Source: DATBLE01 sp963734065 (lineage in GTDB: Bacteria > Actinomycetota > Thermoleophilia > Gaiellales > Gaiellaceae). Taken from it: DNA of 64,000 nt. Under the pieces are notes generated by a model. It was not told the DNA's origin. It ran no database searches and was given only the letters and a program-made list of their open reading frames with translations. Positions 36,088 to 44,199 of the stretch are shown in pieces. The stretch is taken from positions 575,854-639,853 of the forward strand of contig CAVTFN010000004.1 in NCBI GenBank assembly GCA_963734065.1, written 5' to 3'. The translations under genes were made by a program, and so were the position numbers. How positions within the stretch are numbered: position 1 is the first letter of the stretch; the number at the start of each line of letters is the position of its first letter.

Positions 36088-36528
36088 ATGGAAAAGCGAC
36101 GCAAGGCCAGTTCCGAGCAGCTCGAGGAGCTCTTCTCCGAGCTGTGGCAGTTGCCGGGCTTCGGCACGCGCCACGGCTACCGGCCGCAGGTCGACTGCTA
36201 CCGATCCGACGAGCCGCCGGCCGTCACCGTCGTCGTCGACCTGCCAGGCATCGAGCCGGAGGACGTCGAGATCACGGTCACCGAGCGGACGGTGAACATC
36301 GTCGGCGAGCGGCGCCGCCCGAAGCGCGGGGCGCGCGTCTCCTACCGCCAGATGGAGCTCGAGTATGGGCCGTTCCAGCGACGCGTCTCGCTCGCCGAGG
36401 ACGTCGACCCCGACCGTGCCGAGGCGCACTACGAGCGCGGCCAGCTGACGATCGTGTTGCCGTTCGCCCGCAAGCCGTGCGCGGGCCGGATCATGATCGT
36501 GCTCGGCGACGAGCGAGGGCAGCGGTGA
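36088..36528 (+). CDS. Hsp20 small heat-shock protein upstream of lon
   Basis: The 146-residue protein starts MEKRRKASSEQLEELFSELW. The alpha-crystallin domain includes YRPQVDCYRSDEPPAVTVVV, DLPGIEPEDVEITVTERTVN and DPDRAEAHYERGQLTIVLPF. It lacks the usual I-x-I tail. The stop overlaps the lon start (GTGA), so chaperone and protease are translationally coupled, a logical pair for handling misfolded proteins. Confidence 0.92.
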   Translation: MEKRRKASSEQLEELFSELWQLPGFGTRHGYRPQVDCYRSDEPPAVTVVVDLPGIEPEDVEITVTERTVNIVGERRRPKRGARVSYRQMELEYGPFQRRVSLAEDVDPDRAEAHYERGQLTIVLPFARKPCAGRIMIVLGDERGQR

Positions 36529-38930
36529 GCGAGCTCGAGCAGGAGATCGTCGTCGACGAGCAGGAGATCGAGGTTCCCTCGACGCTCCCCGTCCTCCCGC
36601 TGAAGGAGACTGTCGTCTTCCCGCAGTCGATGACGCCGCTGGCGATCGGCCAGGAGCGCTCGATCGCCCTGGTCGACGAGGTGGCGTCGGGCGACCGGAT
36701 GCTCGCCCTCGTCGCCGTGCGCAACGAGGACGTCGAGACGCCGGGCTGGGACGACCTGCACGAGATCGGGACGGCGGCGGTCGTGCAGAAGCTGATCCGG
36801 ATCCCCGACGGCACCCTGCGGATCCTCGTCCAGGGCGTGAAGCGGATCCGTCTCGAGCGGCGCGTCCAGGAGGAGCCGTACCTCGTCGGCGAGTTCGCCG
36901 ACGTGCCCGAGGTGGTCGAGGAGTCGAAGGAGCTGGAGGCGTTGACGCGCAACGTCCAGAACCAGTTCGCGAGCATCATCGCCGCGGTCCCGTACCTGCC
37001 CGAAGAGCTGCAGCTCGCGGCGGCGAACGTCGACGACCCGACTGTTCTCTCCTACCTCGTCGCCTCGACGATGCGTCTGAAGGCCGGGGAGAAGCAGCAG
37101 CTGCTCGAGACGGCCGACGTCGAGGAGCGCCTGCGGGCGATCTCGGCGATCCTCGGCCGCGAGCTCGAGGTGATCGAGCTCGGCTCGAAGATCCAGTCGC
37201 AGGTCCAGTCGGAGATGGAGAAGGGCCAGCGGGAATACTTCCTGCGCCAGCAGCTCAAGGCGATCCAGGAGGAGCTCGGCGAGGGCGACGAGCAGCAGGC
37301 CGAGGTGACGGAGCTGCGGTCGCAGCTGGCCGAGCTCGAGCTGCCGGAGGATGTCCGCAAGGCCGCGGAGCGCGAGCTCTCCCGGCTGGAGAAGCTGCCG
37401 CCGGCCGCGGCCGAGTACGGCGTCATCCGCACGTACCTGGACTGGATCCTCACGCTCCCCTGGGACAAGACGACGGACGACAACCTCGACCTCGAGCAGG
37501 CGCGGCGCGTGCTCGACGAGGACCACTTCGACCTCGACAAGGTGAAGGACCGGATCGTCGAGTACCTCGCCGTCTCGAAGCTGAAGGGCGACGTCTCGGG
37601 ACCCATCCTCTGCTTCGTCGGCCCGCCCGGCGTCGGCAAGACGTCGCTGGGCCAGTCGATCGCGCGCACGCTGGGACGGAAGTTCACGCGGATCTCGGTC
37701 GGCGGAGTCCGCGACGAGTCGGAGATCCGCGGCCACCGCCGCACGTACATCGGCGCGATGCCGGGCACGATCATCCGAGCGATCCGCGACTCCGAGTCGA
37801 GGAACCCGGTCTTCCTGATCGACGAGATCGACAAGATGGGCGCCGACTGGCGTGGCGACCCTGCCAGCGCGATGCTCGAGGTGCTCGACCCCGAGCAGCA
37901 CTCCACCTTCCGCGACCACTACCTCGACCTCCCGTTCGACCTCTCGAAGGTGCTGTTCATCTGCACCGCGAACCAGCTGGAGACGATCCCGGGGCCGCTG
38001 CTCGACCGGATGGACGTGATCCAGCTCTCCGGCTACACCGAGGACGAGAAGGTCCAGATCGCCAAGCGCTTCCTGGTGCCCAAGCAGCTCGACGCGCACG
38101 GGCTGTCGGCGGAGCACGTCGAGATCGACGACGGCGCGCTGCAGACGATCGTGCGCGAGTACACGCGCGAAGCGGGTCTCCGGAACCTCGAGCGGCGGAT
38201 CGCCGACGTCCTGCGCAAGACCGCCCGCCGGGTCGCCGAGGGCGAGACCGGAGACGTCCGGATCGACGACGCGGCCGTACGCGAGGCGCTCGGGCCGCGG
38301 CGATTCTCCGGCGAGGTGCGCAAGCGCACCTCCGACCCCGGCGTCGCCACGGGTCTCGCCGTCACCGCGGTCGGCGGCGACGTCCTCTTCATCGAGGCGA
38401 CCGCCTATCCGGGCAAGGGAGCGCTCCGCATCACCGGGCAGCTCGGGGAGGTCATGCAGGAGTCGGCCCAGGCGGCGCTCTCGTGGGTGCGCAGCCATGC
38501 CGAGCGGCTCGGCATCGACCCCGACTGGTTCGCCGAGCACGATGTCCACATCCACGTCCCGGCGGGCGCCGTGCCGAAGGACGGCCCCTCGGCCGGCGTG
38601 ACGATGGCCACCGCGATCGTCTCGCTCGCGACCGGCCGGACCGTCTCCGAGGAGGTCGGGATGACGGGCGAGATCACCCTCACCGGCCAGGTGCTGCAGA
38701 TCGGCGGCGTGCGCGACAAGGTGCTGGCGGCCCAGCGGGCCGGCCTGAAGACGGTGATCCTGCCGCAGGAGAACGAGGCCGACCTCAGCGAGCTCCCCGA
38801 GGAGACGCGCGAGGAGATGACGTTCGTGCTCGCCGAGACCGCCGACGAGGTGCTCGACACGGCTCTCGGGAACGGCGCGTCGGCGCGGCCACGCCCCGCC
38901 GCCGAGCGACAGGCCGCAGCCGGCTCGTAG
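36525..38930 (+). CDS. lon: ATP-dependent protease Lon
   Basis: The 801-residue protein has a GTG start overlapping the hsp20 stop. It shows the N-terminal substrate domain (LPVLPLKETVVFPQSMTPLA), a coiled linker, AAA+ Walker A GPPGVGKTSLG (about 365), Walker B VFLIDEIDKMG, and protease Ser-Lys dyad: Ser in PKDGPSAGVTMATA (about 688) and Lys in GGVRDKVLAAQRAG (about 731). Length is normal for LonA. It degrades misfolded and regulatory proteins. Control is probably through the tandem operator before hsp20. Confidence 0.97.
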   Translation: MSELEQEIVVDEQEIEVPSTLPVLPLKETVVFPQSMTPLAIGQERSIALVDEVASGDRMLALVAVRNEDVETPGWDDLHEIGTAAVVQKLIRIPDGTLRILVQGVKRIRLERRVQEEPYLVGEFADVPEVVEESKELEALTRNVQNQFASIIAAVPYLPEELQLAAANVDDPTVLSYLVASTMRLKAGEKQQLLETADVEERLRAISAILGRELEVIELGSKIQSQVQSEMEKGQREYFLRQQLKAIQEELGEGDEQQAEVTELRSQLAELELPEDVRKAAERELSRLEKLPPAAAEYGVIRTYLDWILTLPWDKTTDDNLDLEQARRVLDEDHFDLDKVKDRIVEYLAVSKLKGDVSGPILCFVGPPGVGKTSLGQSIARTLGRKFTRISVGGVRDESEIRGHRRTYIGAMPGTIIRAIRDSESRNPVFLIDEIDKMGADWRGDPASAMLEVLDPEQHSTFRDHYLDLPFDLSKVLFICTANQLETIPGPLLDRMDVIQLSGYTEDEKVQIAKRFLVPKQLDAHGLSAEHVEIDDGALQTIVREYTREAGLRNLERRIADVLRKTARRVAEGETGDVRIDDAAVREALGPRRFSGEVRKRTSDPGVATGLAVTAVGGDVLFIEATAYPGKGALRITGQLGEVMQESAQAALSWVRSHAERLGIDPDWFAEHDVHIHVPAGAVPKDGPSAGVTMATAIVSLATGRTVSEEVGMTGEITLTGQVLQIGGVRDKVLAAQRAGLKTVILPQENEADLSELPEETREEMTFVLAETADEVLDTALGNGASARPRPAAERQAAAGS

Positions 38931-38972
38931 ACGCGTCCGAGCAAGGCCCGGCCGCGCACGAAGGCGGGCAGG

Positions 38973-39509
38973 CTAGCGGAACGCGAAGCTGGCGGCGAGC
39001 TGCGCGCAGGCAGGGGGCTCGCCGTCCGACTCGCGCCAGCGGCAGGTGAGCTGGTAGCTCCGCCGTCCGCGCAGGACGAACGTGATCAGGTCGACGAGCC
39101 CGCCGTGCGCGATCCGGTACTCGCGTGATTGCCGGCCGGCGACCTCGACCGTGCGCCGCGAGCCGACGGTGCCCTTGAGATTGGCCGCGTAGGTGTCGGC
39201 AACGCGATCGAGCTCCTTCGCCACCTGCGGGAAGAGCGCGATGCGGTACGGCCTCACGAGCGGCAATACGACGACCGAGACGAGCGTCGACGAGCCCTGC
39301 CGCGCGGATGCCGAGGTCGCCCGCACCGTCTTCTGCCAGTCCGCGGGCGCGCGGAAGACGAAGCCGTTGCCCCTCACCTCCTGCCCACCGGTCGCAGTCG
39401 TCTCCGTCGTTCCACCGCCTCCTCCGCCGCACCCCGCGGCAGCCAGGACCAGCAGGACCGCCGCCGCGAGACACGCAGTCCGTTTGCGCTGGTTTCGCTG
39501 GGGATACAC
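38973..39509 (-). CDS. Putative lipoprotein
   Basis: From a GTG at 39509 the product is 178 residues with a basic start (YPQRNQRKRTACLAAAVLL) and the lipobox LAAAGC followed by GGGGGG. The body (VFRAPADWQKTVRATSASAR onward) resembles the PsbP/LpqN-type fold of actinobacterial lipoproteins of unknown function. An upstream ATG at 39545 would overlap the divergent gene. It is probably exported and lipid-anchored. Confidence 0.72.
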   Translation of the reverse strand: MYPQRNQRKRTACLAAAVLLVLAAAGCGGGGGGTTETTATGGQEVRGNGFVFRAPADWQKTVRATSASARQGSSTLVSVVVLPLVRPYRIALFPQVAKELDRVADTYAANLKGTVGSRRTVEVAGRQSREYRIAHGGLVDLITFVLRGRRSYQLTCRWRESDGEPPACAQLAASFAFR

Positions 39510-39543
39510 TCGGCTCGGATCGACGACCGAAAGGACTCGGAAC

Positions 39544-39987
39544 ATGCCGAAGACGACGGAAAAGGTGGCCTCGATGGCCGGGACAGCGAAACCCTACGTG
39601 GATCGCGCGCTGAACGACGAGGAGCTCCGCGGCCACGTCAAGCAGGCCTACGCGGCCGCGAGGACGATCTACGACGAGCTGATCGCACCGCGCGGCGTCG
39701 TCACCGCCGCGCAGCGCGTGGCGGCCGACCAGGATATCCAGGACAACTTCCGCGTCGCCTTGGCCGAGTTGCGCGAGGCGGCCGGACGGCTGCAGAGCCA
39801 GCGCCAGGAGAAGCATGCGGGGCGCGCGATCCTGCTGCTGATCGGCGTAGCCGTCGGCGTGCTCTTCAACCCGTTCACGGGGCCGGACACGCGCCGCTGG
39901 CTGAAGGACAGGCTGTTCGGCGGCTCGGACGAGTTCGGGTTCGACGACCAGCCCCAGACGGGCAACGGAGGCATCGGAGCGGCGTAA
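39544..39987 (+). CDS. YtxH-like small membrane protein
   Basis: The 147-residue protein starts MPKTTEKVASMAGTAKPYVD. An amphipathic helical N-terminal half (EELRGHVKQAYAAARTIYDE, LREAAGRLQSQRQEKHAGRA) precedes one transmembrane segment (AILLLIGVAVGVLFNPFTGP, about 100-118) and an acidic C-tail. This resembles YtxH/gas-vesicle-related stress proteins. AAAGGA precedes the ATG. The role is unknown. Confidence 0.7.
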   Translation: MPKTTEKVASMAGTAKPYVDRALNDEELRGHVKQAYAAARTIYDELIAPRGVVTAAQRVAADQDIQDNFRVALAELREAAGRLQSQRQEKHAGRAILLLIGVAVGVLFNPFTGPDTRRWLKDRLFGGSDEFGFDDQPQTGNGGIGAA

Positions 39988-39999
39988 GCCCCGGCGGTA

Positions 40000-41517
40000 C
40001 TACGCGCGGTCGAGCACCGGCAGCGGCGTCGGCAGCTGGCCGAGCGAGCTGCCGCGGGTCTCGACCGCGACGGGCGCGCGCATCGCCCGGCGGAGCGCCC
40101 CGGGATCGAGACCGCTCGCGGTCGAGATGTCGCTCGACTCCAGCAGCATCGCGCCGGGAGCCGGCGCGATGCTCGCGCCGCCGGCCTGCTGTGACGCATA
40201 GAGCGGCACGGCGGGAAGGATCCGGATGTCCTCGAGGCGCTTCCAGGCGTCGAGGTACTTCGTCGGGTCGACGGCTCCGTCGTAGCCGAGGAACAGCATC
40301 GAGACCGGATGCACCTCGAAGTGGAGGTGGAACGGCGTGCCCTGGGCGTCCCCCGTGTTGCCGACGAAGCCGAGCACCTGGCCGGCGGTGACGTGACGGC
40401 CGTTGACGGCGAGGCTCGTGTAGGCGGACAGATGCGCGTAGTAGAACTCGTTTCCGCCCGAGTCCCGCAGCCAGAGGCGCCAGCCGCCGATCTCGTTCCA
40501 GCCGACCGAGAACACCGTTCCGCTCGTGACCGCGAGGATCGGCGCGCCCAGCGGCGCGAAGATGTCGTCGCCGTGGTGCCAGCCGCCGGACACGTCTCCG
40601 CGCGGCGCGCCGAACGAGTCGCCGTATCCCGACGGCCCGTAGACCGGGAAGACGTACCCGTGTGAGGTCAGCTTCGGGGTCACGGTCGGCGGGGTGAGGA
40701 CGACCGGGCCGCCCTTCGACTGCTTCTTCGCCGGCTTCTTCGTGCCCGCGGCGCCCGGTGCGAGGGTCGGCGCGGGCATCTGGGCTCCGCGCGGGCGGTG
40801 GGACAGGCGCGAGGGCCTGGACGTCGTGGTCGCCGGCGTCGTGGTCGTCGTCGACGTCGTCCCGGTCGGCGCCGGCGGCCGCGCGTAGGCGTCGGCGTAG
40901 CCGATCCGGATCTCGCTGCCGGCGGTCAGGCCGCCGTGGTCGGCGTCGAGGTGGACGACCAGCGCAGTCACCGTGCCGCGCCAGGAAGGGGAGGTCGAGC
41001 CGCCCGCCTTCGTCGACTCGGCGAGCACCAGTGCGTAGCCCCAGTCGGCCAGCGGAATGCGGGCGTTCGGTGTCGCCGGCACGGGGGCTCCGAGCACGAC
41101 GAGATTGGTCAGCGCGGACTGGGAGAGGTCGCCGACGGTGCCGGCCGAACTGGCCGAGCCCTGCACCGCGTCGGCCGTGATCTCGCCGTTGAAGAGCGAG
41201 ACGCCGGTCACGCTCGTCGCCGCGCTCGCCGTTCCGTCGCCGGCGCTGGCGGTCGTGCTCACCGACGTCGACGCGGCCGAGATCACCGAGCCGTCGGCGG
41301 GGTACGCGAAGGGGGCCTGCGGCGCTGCCGTGTCCGGCGGGGCGCTCACCTGGGACGTGGCGCCGGCGAGCGTCTGGTCCCCGGCGACGATCTGGACCGC
41401 GAGCCCGGTGGCCGTTGCCGGGGGGCCCGGCGCGATCGGCGGCGTGCCGGAGGCACCGCCCGCGAGCACCGCGCAGGCGACGACCAGGCCGAGAGCAAGG
41501 CTGAAACGCCCATTCAC
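40000..41517 (-). CDS. M23 (LytM-type) peptidase, secreted
   Basis: From the GTG at 41517 the 505-residue protein has a signal peptide (NGRFSLALGLVVACAVLAGG), a long Ala/Thr/Ser-rich beta region, a Pro/Thr linker about 235-265, and an M23 domain at about 300-400. Zinc ligands are in GWHHGDDIFAPLGAPIL (about 309) and TPFHLHFEVHP (about 394). It should act on peptidoglycan cross-links or be a degenerate regulator of such an enzyme. CATAAT about 9 nt upstream is a possible -10. Confidence 0.87.
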   Translation of the reverse strand: MNGRFSLALGLVVACAVLAGGASGTPPIAPGPPATATGLAVQIVAGDQTLAGATSQVSAPPDTAAPQAPFAYPADGSVISAASTSVSTTASAGDGTASAATSVTGVSLFNGEITADAVQGSASSAGTVGDLSQSALTNLVVLGAPVPATPNARIPLADWGYALVLAESTKAGGSTSPSWRGTVTALVVHLDADHGGLTAGSEIRIGYADAYARPPAPTGTTSTTTTTPATTTSRPSRLSHRPRGAQMPAPTLAPGAAGTKKPAKKQSKGGPVVLTPPTVTPKLTSHGYVFPVYGPSGYGDSFGAPRGDVSGGWHHGDDIFAPLGAPILAVTSGTVFSVGWNEIGGWRLWLRDSGGNEFYYAHLSAYTSLAVNGRHVTAGQVLGFVGNTGDAQGTPFHLHFEVHPVSMLFLGYDGAVDPTKYLDAWKRLEDIRILPAVPLYASQQAGGASIAPAPGAMLLESSDISTASGLDPGALRRAMRAPVAVETRGSSLGQLPTPLPVLDRA

Positions 41518-41564
41518 CGCCTCTGCATTATGGGGAAACCTCCGGGACGCGGCCCAGCGGGAGG

Positions 41565-41936
41565 CTAGCCGCGCCGCCGGGCCCGCCAGGCGACCTGGAC
41601 GGCGACGACGATCGTCAGCGCCCCGAACAGACGCTCGAGGACGGCTTCCGGCAGGCTCTCGGCGACGACCACGCCCGCTTCGACCCCGCCGATCGCCGCC
41701 AGCCCGATCACGATCGCCGGGCGCCAGCGGACGTTGCCGTAGCGCTGCTGCCGCCAGGTGCCGGCCGCGACCGTCGGGATGATCGCCAGCAGTGACGTCG
41801 CCTCCGCATGCAGCTGGGTCAGGCCGAGGCCGAGCGTCAGCGTCGGGACGAAGAGGATGCCGCCGCCGACGCCGAACAGGCCGGCCAGCACGCCCGCCAG
41901 CACGCCGAGCCCGATCGCGAGCAGGGCGACGTCCAT
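41565..41936 (-). CDS. TauE/SafE-type permease, half-length (second half)
   Basis: The 123-residue protein has four hydrophobic segments and one copy of the family repeat: GLGVLAGVLAGLFGVGGGIL, LHAEATSLLAIIPTVAAGTW. Full-length TauE proteins have two such repeats in about 250 residues. Here each half is a separate gene; this one starts by overlapping the stop of the other. Two complementary halves could assemble into one transporter. Anion (sulfite or sulfonate) export is the family theme; the substrate is unknown. Confidence 0.82.
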   Translation of the reverse strand: MDVALLAIGLGVLAGVLAGLFGVGGGILFVPTLTLGLGLTQLHAEATSLLAIIPTVAAGTWRQQRYGNVRWRPAIVIGLAAIGGVEAGVVVAESLPEAVLERLFGALTIVVAVQVAWRARRRG

Positions 41937-42280
41937 CAGACGAGGAGCTTGATCCCGACGCCCGCGAGCATGACCGCGAAGAGCAGCGAGAGCGTCCGGC
42001 CGGCGAGCCGCTGCTGGAGCGCCGTGCCCGCAATCGCTCCGGCTGCCGCGGGCAGGCCGACGAGCGCGGCGGCGCCGGGCTTCAGCTCCCCGTGGAAGCC
42101 GTAGGAGACGGTACCGGCGAGTGCGATGATGCCGATCGCCGCCAGCGACGTCGCCATCGCGGGACGCTCCTGCCAGCGGCCGAGGAGCAGCAGCAACGGG
42201 ACGACGACGATCCCGCCGCCGACGCCGAAGAGGGCACTGAAGAATCCTGCCGCGACCCCGATCAGGACCAGCTGCAGCAC
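41936..42280 (-). CDS. TauE/SafE-type permease, half-length (first half)
   Basis: The 114-residue protein (GTG start) has the repeat GVAAGFFSALFGVGGGIVVV followed by RPAMATSLAAIGIIALAGTV and two more hydrophobic segments. It is translated before the sister half gene, with one base of overlap. Sequence similarity between the two halves is visible by eye across the whole repeat, so they look like the two repeats of a split gene. Confidence 0.82.
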   Translation of the reverse strand: MLQLVLIGVAAGFFSALFGVGGGIVVVPLLLLLGRWQERPAMATSLAAIGIIALAGTVSYGFHGELKPGAAALVGLPAAAGAIAGTALQQRLAGRTLSLLFAVMLAGVGIKLLV

Positions 42281-42301
42281 GTTGCCTATTCTCCATGGAG
42301 G

Positions 42302-43018
42302 ATGGGCGACGAGACGACCCTGGTCGCGCGGCTGAAGGAGCAGCCCGAGGCGGTCGGCCTCCTGCTCGACGTCGACGGCACGCTGGCGCCGATCGTCGAC
42401 CGCCCCGAGGCGGCGGCCGTCCCCGAAGACACCCGCACGGTGCTCCACGGGCTGGCCGGCCGGTACGCACTCGTCGCCTGCGTCAGCGGACGGACCGAGG
42501 AGGACGCCCGCCGGGTCGTCGGCGTCGGCGAGCTCGTCTACGTCGGCGAGCACGGCATGGGCCTCGACCGGCGCGTGGATCAGTGGTCGGAGGAGCTGGA
42601 CAGCCTGGTCGATGAGAGCGACTGGAAGCCCGAGCGCAAGGACTACTCCGCCGCGTTCCACTACCGGACGGCCGACGACGAGTCCGCCGCCGTCGCGTCG
42701 CTCCGCAAGGTCGAGCGCCGGGCCGTCGAGCTGGGCTTGCGGGCGCGCTGGGGTCGCAAGGTGCTCGAGGTGCTGCCGCCCGTCGACGCGAACAAGGGGA
42801 CGGCTGTTCGTGCGCTGCTCTCCGCGCGGGGCTTGCGACGGGCGCTCTATGCCGGCGACGACTCCACCGACCTCGAGGCCTTCCGCGGCCTGGACGGCCT
42901 CGACCTGGCGGTGCGGGTCGCGGTCGTCTCCGACGAGGGGCCGAACCAGCTCGGCCGTGAGGCGGACGTGATCGTCGGCGGCACCCGCGAGCTCGCCGAC
43001 CTGCTCCGCACCCTCTAG
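42302..43018 (+). CDS. otsB: Trehalose-6-phosphate phosphatase
   Basis: The 238-residue HAD-type enzyme has the nucleophile motif LLLDVDGTLAPIVDRPEAAA and VACVSGRTEEDARR, VYVGEHGMGLDRR, WGRKVLEVLPPVDANKGTAV (Lys) and YAGDDSTDLEAFRGLDGLDL (metal Asp). This is the OtsB layout, making trehalose from trehalose 6-phosphate. No otsA synthase is adjacent. The stop is immediately joined to the NUDIX start (TAGTG). Confidence 0.9.
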   Translation: MGDETTLVARLKEQPEAVGLLLDVDGTLAPIVDRPEAAAVPEDTRTVLHGLAGRYALVACVSGRTEEDARRVVGVGELVYVGEHGMGLDRRVDQWSEELDSLVDESDWKPERKDYSAAFHYRTADDESAAVASLRKVERRAVELGLRARWGRKVLEVLPPVDANKGTAVRALLSARGLRRALYAGDDSTDLEAFRGLDGLDLAVRVAVVSDEGPNQLGREADVIVGGTRELADLLRTL

Positions 43019-43581
43019 TGCACCTGACGGACGAGGTGCTCGCACCGATCCGCGCGCGCTACGGCGAGCCGGCGCTGCTGGAGTGGAAGGGCGAGATCTC
43101 GGAGCACGAGTACGGGATCGCCACCTACGACCCGGTGCGCACCCACGACGTCACGCTCTTCATCCTCAACGGCAACCGGCTCGCCCTGATCCGGAAGCAT
43201 CCGTTCCCGCCCGACGTCTGGCGTCCGCCGGGCGGCGGCGTCAAGGAGGGCGAGGAGTTCGTCACCGCCGTGCGCCGGGAAGCGCTGGAGGAGACGGGGC
43301 TGCGGGTCGAGCTCGACCGCTACCTGGTCGAGACGCGCGCCCGGTTCGTCCACGACGGACGCGTCCTCGACTGGCGAACGCACGTGTTCTCGGCGACGAC
43401 CGGGGACGAGGCGATCGCTCCGCTGGACACGGTGGAGATCGCCGAGGCGCGCTGGGGAAGCCTCGAGGAGCTGGAGGGCTCGCTGCGCGAGCGCCTGCTC
43501 GCAACGGGGCGGGCGTTCTGGCGCTACCGGGTGGCACTACACGACGCGGCGGCAGCGGAGCTCGTGCGGACTTCAGCCTAG
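43018..43581 (+). CDS. NUDIX hydrolase
   Basis: The 187-residue protein has a complete NUDIX box GGGVKEGEEFVTAVRREALEETGLRV-type sequence at about 77-101 (G-x5-E-x7-REUxEExG). It hydrolyses a nucleoside diphosphate linked to another group; the substrate is unclear. Its GTG start overlaps the otsB stop by one base. Its stop TAG directly joins the palindromic repeat at 43581. Confidence 0.88.
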   Translation: MHLTDEVLAPIRARYGEPALLEWKGEISEHEYGIATYDPVRTHDVTLFILNGNRLALIRKHPFPPDVWRPPGGGVKEGEEFVTAVRREALEETGLRVELDRYLVETRARFVHDGRVLDWRTHVFSATTGDEAIAPLDTVEIAEARWGSLEELEGSLRERLLATGRAFWRYRVALHDAAAAELVRTSA

Positions 43582-43667
43582 GGACTGTCCCCGGAGGGGA
43601 CTGTCCCCGCAGAAACCGCAGCGAGCTCAGCCTTCGGGGTCAGACCCTGAAAGAGTCAAACCCTAAA
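43581..43667. repeat. Palindromic repeat cluster between NUDIX and GNAT genes
   Basis: GGGACTGTCCCCGGAGGGGACTGTCCCC (in two steps, 43581-43608), then CCGCAGCGAGCTCAGCC (the inverse of the 24.87-kb segment), then GGGGTCAGACCCT and a degenerate AGAGTCAAACCCT. Both neighbouring genes end at or within it. Confidence 0.85.
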
Positions 43668-44180
43668 ACGGTCGAGCGCGTACCAGACCACGTCGTAGGC
43701 GTGCCAGTGCGCCTTGCCGCGGTGCGTGAAGCCGAGACGCTCCATCACCGCCCGCGAGCGCCGGTTGTCGGGCGTCGTGAAGGAGTACAGGCGCGGCTCG
43801 CCCGGCAGGTACCGGCGCCAGGCGTCGACGCCTGCCTGCCCGCCCTCCGTGGCCAGGCCCCGGCCCCACCGGTCGCGATGCAGGACCCAGCCGACCTCGG
43901 GGACAGGGCGCTCGACGAGCGGCCAGTCGTGATGGCAGAGCATGCCGATCCGGCCGATCAACCGACCGGTCGCGAGGTCGCACGCCGCCCACTGGCAGTA
44001 CCCGTCGTCCTTCCACGCCCGGCGGAAGCGGGCCACCTGCTCCCGCGTCTCGTCGAGCGACGTCGCAGGCATCGTCGCGAGGTACTCGGGCTGCAGGTAG
44101 ATCTCGAACAGCGGCTCGACGTCCTCGTCGCGCCATTGCCGTAGGAGCAGCCGAGCAGTTGTCACCTCCCTCGGCACCAT
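43656..44180 (-). CDS. GNAT acetyltransferase, RimJ/RimL type
   Basis: The protein has 174 residues from MVPREVTTARLLLRQWRDED, typical of the RimJ/RimL subgroup. It has the acetyl-CoA loop WVLHRDRWGRGLATEGGQAG and the end motif SFTTPDNRRSRAVMERLGF. The last residues and the stop codon fall inside the palindromic repeat cluster. TAGCGT 8 nt upstream of the start overlaps the -10 of the divergent exchanger gene. It acetylates an amine, possibly a protein N-terminus; the target is unknown. Confidence 0.88.
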   Translation of the reverse strand: MVPREVTTARLLLRQWRDEDVEPLFEIYLQPEYLATMPATSLDETREQVARFRRAWKDDGYCQWAACDLATGRLIGRIGMLCHHDWPLVERPVPEVGWVLHRDRWGRGLATEGGQAGVDAWRRYLPGEPRLYSFTTPDNRRSRAVMERLGFTHRGKAHWHAYDVVWYALDRFRV

Positions 44181-44187
44181 CGCCGCG

Positions 44188-44194
44188 TACGCTA
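44188..44194. promoter_or_regulatory. Shared divergent -10 box
   Basis: TACGCTA reads TACGCT on the plus strand, 6 nt before the exchanger GTG (44200). It reads TAGCGT on the minus strand, 8 nt before the GNAT ATG (44180). One symmetric heptamer can serve both genes. Confidence 0.55.
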
Positions 44195-44199
44195 GACGC

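Noticed and set aside
36429..38555. 708-codon frame opposite lon
   Set aside because: It is an antisense shadow of a complete, motif-perfect Lon; composition is Leu/Arg/Asp-rich and unstructured.
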